Notes: a model not told the origin generated them from the letters alone. A DNA stretch of 64,000 nt from Sipunculus nudus (GCA_026874595.1 CM049321.1:49023297-49087296), one strand, 5' to 3'. Numbered from the stretch's first letter, positions 50,225 through 62,363 are shown. Made by a program: numbers and translations.

Positions 50225-51921
50225 AAGAGTGAGAGAGAGAGAGAGACTGCGCATGTGCATTAAATTTGTACAACAACGATGATTTGCCCCCCCCCCCCCC
50301 CCCCAACCTGTAATAAACGAAAGCCCCCTAATAAAACTGGGCCGGTAAGTGTTTGACATTGTCAAGGAATTTGCAACCGATTTTTCCTGCCGGATTAAAA
50401 AAAAATCCTACCGGCAGGTCCCTCACATCAACCGATCTTTCCTTTTTAATACCCGGCAAAAAATCTGCCGATAAAAATCTATAGATTAGAGGACGGCTTA
50501 ACACACACATAAGAATTTACATACAGGTGTGTGGCTCAGGTGTGGCCATCTTTAACTCCTCCATGTGTTGTGCACACATAAAACAGGTAAGGTTCTCTAC
50601 CTGTTGTTGTGTCACGCTTGGGCACGTATGTTAATAACAGATGTGAGCTCATCCTGTTCCACCACGCTCAGTGCATGCTTACTGTACACTAACAGAAGCA
50701 TGAATCATACCTCAGGTATTGAACTAGAGAGCAGTAACAGAGCGCAATAACCTCCGCTGATTAAGAGATAGTCCAAAGATATCAAAGACGGTGTACATCT
50801 AAAGTCTGTTCACTTTTTTTTCAGCACATCATAACAGGTACGTATTCAATAGTTCCAAGTAAAGGTACCAGCTATTTTCTAATGATCATGTTCAAGTACA
50901 GGTGCTCTGGGTTTGGTATCTAATTACAAGTAGAGACATAATACTTGGCCGCAACACTGTATGCCACATTAGGACAGAAGTGAAACACATATAACCAATG
51001 AACCTTGTTTAAAGTCACACAGCAACTAGAAATGTGCATTCAAAGAAATGCAGCACTCCGCCATATGGACAGTCCTTAATGTGGGGTACTCGACAATTCG
51101 TGTTTTCATTCACTTAATGGCCCATATTTCAAGGTTCATTGCTGCATAGGTTCCTCCAACAAGTGTTTGCATTCACTTAATCTCACATTTGTGAATATTA
51201 CTGGATGTCCTTCCTGGATCCGAACATGAGCCGGACCCACACCAAAATCCAACCAATTCTTCATTGGCCCATTCCCGAGGTGCCCTGAAATTTCATTGGC
51301 TTCCGTTCATGATTGCGTGAGTTATGTTGTGAACAAACAGACACACACACACAAACACACACACAAACACACACACGAACGGGAATGAACGCATGCATAC
51401 GATACTTGCGGAGGCAATGAATAAACACTTATTTGTCAAACTGATCAAACGTGAATTATTTGGCACTTTAGATGAGGAACTTTTGGTAGTCAATAACGGA
51501 AGTACGTCCTATCAGGATATATAGGTGTTCGTGTGTGCCTGTGTCAGTACTAATATTTCAGGAATAAGGTCTAAGCGATCGAGGCTGCAACAGGCGTGTT
51601 AAAAACCGAGTTGTGATCCAAGTGGTGCTGTTTATTTAAACAGGTGATGCGGTAACTATGTGGCTGTGTAAATATTATGAGAAAAAAACATCAGGCGAAT
51701 TCCGGTACCTGTGTTGGTAACTTTACCGACAGGATGCCAAATTTAACTAGCACTGTCACGCCCTCTGCAGGTTTAAACTGTGTATTCAGGAAACGTAAAA
51801 AGTGATACACTCCCTGACCAACATCTCTTGTATTAATAAGCAGAAAATTGAATGATAAGAATAATAAATCAGAAACATTTATGTCAATGTGACATTTGGT
51901 CACCTGTTAATATATCGTATG

Positions 51922-51926
<5 letters not shown>

Positions 51927-51972
<46 letters not shown>
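51927..51972. repeat. (TA)n microsatellite
   Basis: Pure TA units, with a (CA)n tract at 52017-52037 nearby. Confidence 0.9.
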
Positions 51973-51975
<3 letters not shown>

Positions 51976-52015
51976 GGTTTATGTGTGTGTATATGCAAGG
52001 ATTTTGGGATATAAT

Positions 52016-52049
<34 letters not shown>

Positions 52050-52413
52050 CCTCGACTGTCCACCCCTACAGAACGCCATTATCTGAGCCATGATTAGCTA
52101 TAATAACTATTTGTACAATCCGTGTAAAATAAACAAGATTATATTAATGTATTATATTTACCAGTAGTTTTGCCTACCTTGTCCACATATCCGTATGATA
52201 TATCCTGTACTCCCAGCAGATTTATCCAATAAAATATAAATTACATCACTTCACTATAAACTGATACAGTGGCCGGCGTGGTTACCCATACATACACAAC
52301 AGATCCCCACGGTTTACCATTAGAAACCGCAGGTACAAATTATATGCGTGCGACGGCTACAGTCGGCAGCAAGTCCAGGTACTACGCCCTGTTTTAATGA
52401 GTGTTATACTTAC

Positions 52414-52535
52414 CTGGGCTTGAAATCCTAGTTATGACACAGGCATCGCCAGTTTAAGTATTATACATATTACTGATGTTTCTGCGGTGCTAGCAGCTAG
52501 CTGAAGCGCAGCTCCCTGCTGAATCACATTTTAAA
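52414..52535 (-). other. Candidate non-coding first exon of Mkx
   Basis: Minus strand: a TATA box at 52568-52560 is followed by about 120 bases that end in a strong donor, AGCCCAG/GTAAGTAT (last exon base 52414). The predicted start is about 25-30 bases below the TATA box, near 52,535. Joining this donor to the acceptor at 41003 would give an 11.4-kb 5' UTR intron. No other donor this good with a core promoter so close was noticed in the region. The link to Mkx is inference from strand, distance and splice signals; the exon could belong to another transcript. Confidence 0.4.
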
Positions 52536-52559
52536 ACACCGTGTATCGCTCTTTAGTGG

Positions 52560-52568
52560 TTTTATATA
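52560..52568 (-). promoter_or_regulatory. Candidate TATA box
   Basis: On the minus strand the sequence is TATATAAAA. It stands alone, not inside a (TA)n microsatellite, and is followed by the candidate first exon ending at 52414. Confidence 0.4.
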
Positions 52569-52579
52569 TTGACATCCTA

Positions 52580-52960
52580 GATCCGGCGTGGCGGTAATAT
52601 TGTGCACTCCAAGTGAATCACTCGTGTCCTAAGGTTGCTTTCACTAAGCCTGCGGCGATAGCTGTATCTGGCTCCATGCGACACTTATCGAATGTACACA
52701 AATACACACACAAACGCGTTTTAGCTGTAGCGGCCTGCTCACGTGGGTTGGCATGTGAACCAGCGCTGCAAACAACCGGGTTTGAAGCACCGGCGCTCGG
52801 TACGGTCAGAGACCCCTGTTGGCCTGGGTAGGCCTAAAACTGGGCGGCTTCTATCGACCGGTCTCGTTTAATGCCAGAGTCGATATGTTGGCCCCGGTCT
52901 TGCTTCTAGAATACCGTGGCTATTTAAATCTGCAGTCAGTGTTCCAAGTGCTACCGCCCT
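52580..52960. promoter_or_regulatory. GC-richer block upstream of the candidate Mkx first exon
   Basis: This block is clearly richer in G, C and CpG than its AT-rich surroundings (for example ccggcgctcggtacggtcag). It lies directly upstream of the TATA box when read on the minus strand. It contains CACGTG near 52741, a CGCG stretch and no convincing ORF. It is the most promoter-like base composition in the right half of the window. Assignment as the Mkx promoter is inference. Confidence 0.4.
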
Positions 52961-53111
52961 CGACCAGGTTTTAATACGTTAAGTGCTTTGACGGTATAAT
53001 CACACGAATCAATTGTGAACCCTTTATAATTTATTAAATATTTTTCATATGATCTGTTATTAATGACGTTGATGGTTTTATCTTCATACAAGGCTAAGTT
53101 TCTAATACACA

Positions 53112-53114
<3 letters not shown>

Positions 53115-53177
<63 letters not shown>
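53115..53177. repeat. (TA)n microsatellite
   Basis: About 30 pure TA units just upstream of the candidate Mkx promoter block. Confidence 0.9.
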
Positions 53178-53179
<2 letters not shown>

Positions 53180-53864
53180 TTTAAAAAATATATATATATA
53201 TTATTTTCATAATTATAATTTTATATAATGTTATTGACGTTATCTCCGTGTGATTGTCTTGCCTAAATATGAAAAAAGAAAATGTTATACTTGTCTTTTT
53301 ATATATGCAAGTATATATGTGTGTGTGCATGTGTGTGCTATCAAAAGTATCTATATTTATTATTGTTATTATTTTTATTATTATTATCATTATCATTATT
53401 ATTTTTATAATCACCAGCAGCATTTTTATTGCAAGTTATAACCTCAGTTGTAATAGTTTGATTTTAATGAGTAAAACGTCACCCCATAAATGTTTGATGA
53501 ACCAACACACTGGTGTTCATTCGCTCCTTTACATAAAAACTACCTTTTTAGCTCCCCCGTGCCTGAGAACCATACCTTTTTTTTGGCCTAACACGTTGAA
53601 GTAATAAACGTCACGAATATCGATACTGACTGAGCTATTCATTTACTCATACAAAACGTTATTTGTAGACTGTATCAATGTTTAATATGCATCCCATGGC
53701 TTACATAACCATTGCATCAATTATTAGTTGTCCCAAATGAGTAGGTTCAATAAAGCGTCATTTATGCTCACCCAGCCACTCTCATATACTAGCTGACCAT
53801 CTATTATTAATGTAGTTCAACACTTTTAAATGTCTGCCATAAGTATCTATTTCGAACATATACA

Positions 53865-54410
53865 TCGAACCATCCCACTAACACAACCATTCCACTAACA
53901 CAACCATCCCACTAACATGACTATCTGCTTACCTGAAAACCCTGTTTCATGACTCCCCCCCCCCCCCCCCCCACACACACAGCACTAACACGACAGTTCC
54001 GCTAATGACCATTCAACTAAACCGACAATTAATTTAACATGACCATACTACTCAACTAACAATCACATTTATACGATCACCCCGCTAACACGGCCACTTC
54101 GCTAACACGACAATCCCGCTTATATGACTTTCATGTTAGTACGACCATCCCATCAGCAGGAACATCTCGCCAACACAACCTTCCCACTGACATGACTATC
54201 CTACAAACATAACCACCCCGCTAACCCGACTTTCCCGCTATCATGGCCACCCCGCTAACCCGACCACCCTGAAAAAAGACTATCCCTCCAACACGGCTAT
54301 CCAACTGACATGACCATCTCATAAACATGACCACGGCAATTATAGGACCACCGCGTTTTCATGACTATCCGATAACACGACCAACCCGCTAACACGACCA
54401 AATTTGTACA
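53865..54410 (+). repeat. Minisatellite, about 17-18 bp, CCCGCTAACACGACCAT type
   Basis: About 25 imperfect copies (for example aacacgaccaacccgctaacacgacc near 54375), interrupted by a C-run and CA-run near 53960. It is the opposite orientation of the array at 3.0-3.2 kb. No coding potential. Confidence 0.75.
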
Positions 54411-55153
54411 TATGTAACACATACATACGTACATACATATGTACATACGTGTATTAATAAAATTAAGCCTCACATATGTATCTGACTTTCAGTGCAGTTT
54501 CCCTTTTTCTCGAAATATAATTCTCAAACATGCAGTAACAGAAATACATGTATAACCAAATTTCAGTATGAAAATAGTAAGATGTCAGTTAAATATATTT
54601 TCCTATCAGAATATCTTTCATCTTTATTTTCGTAGAGGACGCGTGAATATGACAATCCCGGTGTAAAAAAGCACATCCTATCTAGCTTCATGCACCCTCA
54701 TTCAATTAAACGCCCATTGTGGTGACACTCTGAATTATATCAATTTCCTTCATGTCACACATATGACCTCATGTACAGCAACATCAAAGCTCCCGACGTG
54801 CTTTGCGATCATATCAGTGGTTTTGCCGTGGGTTGTACTGATAGAGCTTATATTATACTATACCGGTGTACGGATCAAAGCGATAAAATAAAGAGAGTCC
54901 TCGTAAGAACCTTATCTGTTATCAGACAACAGTTCAGCGATCAGATTTTTATCAAGGACTATTTGGGCCGCTTAAACATAATTCTTTTTTAAATGTTTAG
55001 AAAATCGTATCGACAATTATTTAGTTCCTTTAGGTTTTCTAACAACAAAATACCAGTGATATACTTAATCAGCTGTTAGATATACGGTACACTTACATAC
55101 AAACAGACGAACCTGTTATATACACATTATACATGTGTATATATATATTTATT

Positions 55154-55332
55154 CAGTGAAACCTTGCCTGACGACCAACTCGGTTAAGCGACCACCTAAC
55201 AAAAAGCGACCACTTTTTCCTGGTCCTCATTCTTTTTGGCTCTTTATATCAGACCTCGCTTAGACAACCACCTCGAAAATGCGACTACTATATCGAGGTC
55301 CCCTTGGTGGTCGTAATATTTAGGTTTTACTG
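55154..55332 (+). mobile_element. 179-bp pogo/Tc1-type MITE, second copy
   Basis: Starts CAGTGAAACCTTGCCTGACG and ends taggttttactg, flanked by TA. It is aligned over its length with the copy at 21454, in the same orientation. The terminal CAGTRAAACCT motif is typical of non-autonomous pogo/Tigger relatives. Confidence 0.75.
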
Positions 55333-55352
55333 TATATATATATATATAAATT

Positions 55353-55416
55353 AATCTACAGGTTTCCTGCAATAAACAACTACTAGAGTGCTCAATCGTA
55401 TTAAAACAGAGCTTTA

Positions 55417-55424
<8 letters not shown>
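55353..55424 (+). repeat. 70-bp dispersed unit flanked on both sides by (TA)n, second copy
   Basis: Reads aatctacaggtttcctgcaa, then caactactagagtgctc. It sits 20 bases after the MITE at 55154-55332. Same unit as 28023-27952 on the other strand. Confidence 0.65.
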
Positions 55425-55466
<42 letters not shown>

Positions 55467-56299
55467 ATGCTGCATATATATAAATGTATATGCCGGTAAA
55501 ATCAGAATATATGATATGATATAATATAATAATATTAAATACTAGGACATATTATATTATGATATAATACAATTTTATACTGTGTATAAACGTTGAACAA
55601 CGTTGAATAATTCAAAATAGTTCTAACGTTTATCATTTGAGTCAGCTATTTTGATCAATCTTTATTAATATATGCACACAGTCACACAGAGAATGAATAC
55701 TTCCTACACTTATGTTTTGACACTGCTCATAAAAGAACGTTTCTGACAATAAACTTATAAATTTCTTTTCTTTCCCGGAATAATTTCACCCCTGCCCACA
55801 TTCTTTATTTTTCTAAGAATATTAAATTTTCCACCTCCCTTCGTGCATCCTTATTATAAACTTCCTGCCCGGCTGAAGCTACTGGTGTCTTGTTACCATC
55901 GGAAAGGAGGTCATGTTTTCACCCGCAACGGCCTGTTTGTCAGTTTGTCAGAGTGTTGTACATAGCCGTGAATACACGACTTAGTATACACATTTGTATT
56001 GGGCTAGTAAGCCTAACTTGAGTCGTGATAAAAGCCATAAGGGGGATGTACTGCAATGATCATAAATCCTGTTGCATTGATATCTTGGTGAACACGATAA
56101 TCGTAACATATAACAAAATATGAGATTTATATTGGCTTTATATAAGACCCGAACACTCAGTGTCATCCATCGCCAACAGGTATCATTAGTGTGGTGCGAA
56201 ATTAGGGCCATATATATCACCAGGGAACTCATGGGACGAACCAATACGACTTGGCCATACGCGAATATGTTTGCTTTACATATATAATTCACAACATGA

Positions 56300-56332
56300 C
56301 ATAACCTATAACTCTACTGCATGTTGATTAAC

Positions 56333-56373
<41 letters not shown>

Positions 56374-59300
56374 TTGGTTCAGTTTCAATGTATACTTCTG
56401 TTAAGTAGTACCAATGCGGACACAGCATGCAAGTTTTGGACGAATAACGAATAATAGATAAAGATCCGTGTGGTAAGAGATTTACTAGTATATATTTATT
56501 CTTTGCTATTTATTTATGTTTGTTAGCTTAAATAAGGGCAAAAAAGATACATAAATCGACAATATTCCGCAGGAGAATATCTATGGTCTATATAATATTC
56601 TTGCATAGTATTTTCGTTACTGCCCCGGTGGAAATGTTCTTCGCATGTGTCTGGATTGACCGTGACATCTGTTTCAATATTTTATATCGTTAGCGAGTAA
56701 ACGGCAGGCACGTTTATTATTGTAAGTATTTTTTTATTTAAACAGGACGAAATAATATGTACGTATTATGAATGTTTATGTATATAAAAGGGTGTTTATA
56801 ATTGATTTGACATGTAAGCTGCTGTTGCTGTATTTTACTTACTTACGGCTTTAGGTATTATAACGGTAGTGTATACAATTCGTGTAACTAGAAAATCTGT
56901 TTGTATACCAAAATGTATGCATGCCTATACAGACTAATTCATCCATGCATGGAAAATACGTTCCGTTTGTGCCAACTATAGCTTCACACCACGCTATATA
57001 GACACACACACACATAATTAAACCTCCCTCTAACCGTTCCCATGGCACTTACCACCAGACGAAGAAACCTGTGTGCTTCGAAAGCTCGGATTAGTCGGTT
57101 AGTCTTCAGGGAGGCGTTATCTTTCATTTATTTTCTCAAATATATATTTAACTTAAATCTTACCTGGAGTATAAATGTCCCTGGCAGTGAATAATATCAC
57201 ATTTCGACCAGGGGCGTGAACGCGACGTCGCTAAGTATTGAACCATCCGGCACTGTATTTCATCTAAATACGTCATGCACTGTCAATATCTCAACCCACG
57301 ACTTGTATTACATTAAACTCTGAAGAGACGAGATACCGACATGGCCGCACGGCCGTGTTTGCTTGGTACATTGGTCAAAAGACGGCCAGAAGGACGTTGG
57401 CTCCACCCACTATAACATACAGGATGTCAATATATACAGGCATACATGCAGACTGCATGGTGGTGTGTACGAGTGAAATGTACAACTCATGAAAGTTTGT
57501 TGCGTGAATTTTGTGGTTTTCGAAAATAAATAATAAAAAATAATCGATTAATAATTGATCACCGGTCGTTTTTATCTGTACAACCGCTTTTATAACCACT
57601 AACTAATATATATATATATATATATGTGCTGTGCCAATTAATCGATTATATCGATGGTTGGTCGAATTTTTCATAATTGATTTAATCGACTGCATTTTTG
57701 TATAATCGATCTATGAAGGATCAAAAGAAGTCATATTATGCCGATAAAATATGTTGATTTTTTTAGAAATATACAAAGAAGGACAGGGCACAAAACAGTG
57801 AACAGCATTAAAACTTATAAAAGTCAACAACCCGTCCATTACATTGACCCTTCAGCGTGATGTACAGGTTATACTGAATTTACTGGGTCAATATTTTAGG
57901 AACAATTCTATTCAGCGTATTTCATGTTAATATAGATGGTACATTAAATAATAGATTAATAAACGAGCATCGGTCGTTTTTATCTGTACAACCGCTATTA
58001 CAACTACTAATATATAAATACTACATTATATCCTGGTTTGTGGTTTGAGCCTTAAATTAAGGGTACATCTATGTATACGTATGTGTTTTTACACAGAAAA
58101 CGAAGACCCCACCGCAAATAAGCTGTCGTTATTGTTTATATCCACGTGTTTATGACATGTGGGGGGCAAAATAATCCAATTTCATTCAACAAGTACATGC
58201 TACGGCTAGTCAGAGGGTTTCTTTTTGCAACGAGTGACCGTTCAGCTTAAATAAATATACAACAAACCACCATAAATTGCTTAGATATTTGACATTGCTG
58301 CATGTGTTTACTATAACCAAGGAGTTTACAGTTTACAGTTCCTTGTAAACTCCTTGCTATAACAGCTTGTACAGTTACTAGTTGTTCAGCGTCCGTCTCA
58401 GTAGCGTTCTATAAAAAGAAGTTCTCCTAAAAGAAATTACATACAGTTCGTAAATTTGTACTCAGAATAAGAAAAAAAGTAAATGAGCCAAAAGCTAAAG
58501 TAAAATTCTTCTCTATACATTTGTTATTTCATAAAAATAAATTTAAAATCATATTAATTTTCCTATAACAGAAAATCTTGAGGACGTTGTGAGATTTTTG
58601 CCTGTTTTTGACCCATGGTCCACTGATACTGCCATTTGTGTGGTCACCGCTTGACCATGGGGCTTATAAAGAATTGTAACTGTTAAACTATCCCAGCTTT
58701 CATGACTGAAATACCTTGAGCCCGGATGGGTACAATTTTCAAGACGCCCATATACGTAAAAGGTACCGACAAACTGACCATATGGAAAGCAACAGCGAAG
58801 CCTCTCACCTTCTATACGATGCCTTCATACCTTCTGTAGGCCAGTCGAACCAGGAAAAAATTCAACATTCCACGATCCCTAGGTGGACAAATTGTTTGGC
58901 TTGCAATGACGCTAATTTTCTGAACCTCAAACATGAATCTAAAACAACTTTATCCTATATAACTCCGTTATCTCACGTTCGCCGCAGCCTTCGCGTACCC
59001 TTCAAGTACATTATGATATCGATCGTACTAAAGCCTTAAGCAGTTCTGTTCCTTTTCCGTCCCGTGCTCCATGCAAGTCAGTGAACTTGGTACACTGGCA
59101 CAGGACAACGCCCTGGCGGAAAACAACCGATAAAAAATCGTAATTTTGTAATAAACAGTCCTATATCCAGGAAGTTAATATCGTCTGCTTGATGGGTTCT
59201 AAGAGGGCCAGTAGAGGGCACTGGGAGGAAATCTCGCGATATTCTCGTTGTTTATAGCATCCAATCAGAAATCTAGCATTTTTCCTTGCGGCATTTCATA

Positions 59301-59788
59301 ATCTCCCCCGTTAAATTTTAATATTTGTAGAGCATTATGAATGTTATGTCATTAATAATAGTTTTGCATATATTTGGTATATTTTACATCGACGTTAGAC
59401 GTGAGATTCTGGAACTGCTCTCTGAAAATCTCTTAGTTCTATGTACTTACCTGAAGGAAGGTTTGGTGTGCCACCTGCCGGAAAATTTCAGGACTCAAAA
59501 AATATGGAACGCAAAGTCGCACAACACAAAAATAGATGTCCTACGGTTTCGCCGCTCCCGTTTTACGAAGATTATTAATATGCAAATAAGGATCAATGTT
59601 ATCAATGTGTCCTCTAAGCGATTCCTTACAAGATTTCTTAAGGATATAAAAATCGACTATTTTTTTTTATTATATGCATCATTTCAACAACTGAACCGAT
59701 TCGTTTGTTTTTCCCTGCGCATTTTGTGACTGTATACTTTGGAATTTTGCCAATTTAAAAAAAAAGTAACCTCGGTAAATTAATTATA

Positions 59789-59840
<52 letters not shown>

Positions 59841-60300
59841 AATTGTTCTCAGAGTGCGTGGAACAACTATCTTTGGTTGGCCTAACACATATTATTCGGG
59901 ACTTTTGCATCTGCGACGGTGTCTCAATTAACATACAGACTTAAAAAGCTCTGTCAGTGTCCCAGTTTTAGGTTTCTCACAAATTATATATAATCAACAC
60001 CTGTTTTAAAAGCTTCAATGCAACCGATTGTTTGCACAGTGTCTCAGGCAATGACAAAAAAGTCTAGTTGGTTGTTTGCTTCATGTCTTTCATTTCTTGT
60101 ATAAATAATCGGCGAGTGACTCGTAAATTGGACGGGACAATGCATAATCTCCGAACTCGCAGTAACCCGCAGTGAGTCTGCAGATATGCTTTTGTATCCA
60201 GCCGGGTGAAAGATCACAAACAATGGAGTCTAAAAGCAATGTTGATACTGCCCTGTTACAGGGGTGGATCCGGAAACTGAAACGGGGAATCTAAATAAGG
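56300..60300. other. Upstream non-genic stretch
   Basis: No recognised gene. Contains a diverged tandem duplication (57536-57606 and 57944-58018), a perfect 13-bp hairpin at 58318-58356, a CCAAT and TCTCGCGA patch at 59232-59265, and a 130-codon ORF of uncertain reality at 59337. Confidence 0.5.
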
Positions 60301-60309
60301 TTAAAATGT

Positions 60310-60515
60310 TTATTACGTCCGCCAAGGAGGTTATGTTTTAACCGGCGTTTGCTCGTTTGTCTGTCTGTTGTCTTGCCATTTTTAGCTATGTTAAAAACAT
60401 AACTCAAAACGTTATTTGAAATTAAAACAGATTTTGATGAAATTTGCAGGATAGCGCGGTAATGATGAGGAACAATTGAGTCAATTGTGTGGATGATCCG
60501 GATCACCATCTGATC
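60310..60515 (+). repeat. Dispersed repeat, GTTATGTTTTAACCGGCGTTTG family
   Basis: Contains ccgccaaggaggttatgttt, gtttgtctgtctgttgtc, attttgatgaaatttgcagg and gatgatccggatcaccatctg, a widespread invertebrate repeat. Fragments of the same family lie at 55895-55955, 38450-38500 and 63950-64000 (ggcggaggcatgcactcctc). Confidence 0.55.
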
Positions 60516-61451
60516 TGTGCTCTCTCAGTGCATTTCTTCAATTTGTCTTTCTTTCCATTCTGCATAAACAATTCCGGCTTGGATATAGAACTCGGATGTT
60601 CGTTTGTCTGCGCGTGTGTGTGTATGGGTGTGTGTGTGTGTGTGGGGGGGGGGGGGGGGTTCGGGTTAAATCATATTTTGGATAAAAAAAAAGATCTTTG
60701 TTTAACCTGGCATAAATAAAGATACCTATCTGATTAATATATATGGAGGTGGTAGAGTTTACACCAGAATCCGTGAGATGCTATTTTTTTATTGGGTGGG
60801 GGAGATGTGGCGTACATAACCGAAAATTATTTTCTTACATATATCATAAATCAACGCTCTGGTCCAGAATATTGCCATTTATTAGGGTTTATGAGGTAAA
60901 ATGTGTCATTGGATGGTGCCAGGTGGAGGAAGGGGATGGGCAGGGCTGTTTTGTGCCCCTCTCCCCATATAAATAATAATAATAATTATTATGATTGATA
61001 TTTTTATATAGACACACACCCACTTATCTAAGTTAAAAATCCTCCTCCCTCCGTTTTCTACATAGATCCGTATCCTCCCCCGTGGGACATAATCTGAAGG
61101 CCGTGCACCCTGGGACTGTGAGGTCATGTCAGTGCGTTGACGCCTGGCTCCCGAATAAGGACAACCTGATAACGCAACCAGCTCCCAGGCCATGAGCGAG
61201 GTGACGGCGAGCCTGCAGAGCTGGTGCAGCCACGATGAATTCACACACAGCATCACGATGGCTTCCAAGAAAGCCTGCAAGAAACCCCTATAGAAACCAT
61301 GTAACAAAGAATGGCTGGACTCTGGCATCTTTGAGGATATTGGCGTGGATTTATGTAAGATGACGTCAGCCTGACACAAACATGATTTGTTACGCACGGC
61401 TGATTTTCATGCCCGTTTCCGACCTTGTGTACTTTGTCTTGGGGAAATTAG

Positions 61452-61452
<1 letters not shown>

Positions 61453-61542
<90 letters not shown>

Positions 61543-61608
61543 CTTTACCGTATATTATGTAGGCCTACTTTGTCTTGGTGAAATTTAAAAAAAAGGAGAG
61601 AGAGAGAG

Positions 61609-61662
<54 letters not shown>

Positions 61663-61668
61663 GGAGAG
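61453..61668 (+). repeat. Two (GA)n tracts in a local duplication
   Basis: (GA)n at 61453-61540 and 61592-61660, each preceded by tactttgtcttggggaaatt or tactttgtcttggtgaaatt. So a unit of about 135 bp, including the microsatellite, is duplicated in tandem. Confidence 0.8.
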
Positions 61669-61754
61669 AGGGTGGGGTGGGGATGGATAGTAGTTATTTA
61701 GATATCACTGATTAGTAATAATACAAATATATTCTATCACACTGTCGCATTCGA

Positions 61755-61860
61755 GGCGGGGGGGATCCAGAATTTTGGAAGGGGGTGGGGCTTTGGGGGT
61801 CGGGGGGGGGGGGGTTGGTCTCTAACCCAGAATGACCAATGAGAACCCCCCCCCCTTAGT
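61755..61860 (+). mobile_element. Fragment of the GGGGCGGATCCAG family
   Basis: Reads gcgggggggatccagaattt, followed by G-runs and gaccaatgagaacccccccc, as in the MITE at 6983-7197. The right terminus is missing or diverged. Confidence 0.4.
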
Positions 61861-62361
61861 AAATGGGAGTTCCAAAATGGTTTGAAACCCATAGAAATAG
61901 GCCTGGACGCCCTTTCATCACTTTGGCACCAATCTATAGAGGTTTCAATGAAGCGGCGGCTATGGACCAGAAGAGTAATTTGGGGTTTTTTTAATCGTAT
62001 TTGTGAAAGTCTAAGTTACCTTTATCATATATTCGAGACCAAGAAATGTGATCGTGGGAATGGTTGCAACTGCGGGGTGGTCGCAAGTAAAGGTTCCACT
62101 GTATGTTATATTTCTATATATATATATTAAAGTTCTATTTATATATATATATTATTTCTGTATAAATATTATATCTGTCTCATACTGTCATATATATATA
62201 TATATATTTATATATCAGTATATAAATATATTATTTTATATTTTTTCTACACATTATATACATATACATATATATCTACATATATACATTTTTTTTATAT
62301 ATCTCTATGCATACATCTTATTTCTCCATATATTATATGTGTATAACTATTATATCTTAAC

Positions 62362-62363
<2 letters not shown>

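Larger units (their letters stand above)
41003..52413 (-). other. Proposed Mkx 5' UTR intron
   Basis: Runs from the candidate donor after 52414 to the acceptor at 41003. It holds a 5'-truncated LINE (41366-44216), an older LINE tail (46527-46970), fragments that look like hAT termini, and many microsatellites. The acceptor end is well supported; the donor end depends on the candidate first exon being correct. Confidence 0.4.

Noticed and set aside
49861-50365. ORFs of about 80-114 codons on both strands
   Set aside because: Made of CA, TA and C/G-run microsatellite translation.
57040-57110. Minus-strand donor GTCTGGTG/GTAAGTGCC as an alternative Mkx first exon
   Set aside because: The donor is good, but the sequence ahead (cgaagcacacaggtttcttc) resembles a dispersed repeat terminus and has no core promoter nearby. 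The 52.4-kb candidate is stronger.
58716-59039. 107-codon plus-strand ORF
   Set aside because: No recognisable motif, no splice or promoter signal next to it, composition ordinary for chance.
60906-61397. 163-codon minus-strand ORF
   Set aside because: Runs through a low-complexity Ile stretch (AAT/ATT repeat), a microsatellite-rich area and no recognisable domain. GC content raises ORF length there; no splice or family support.
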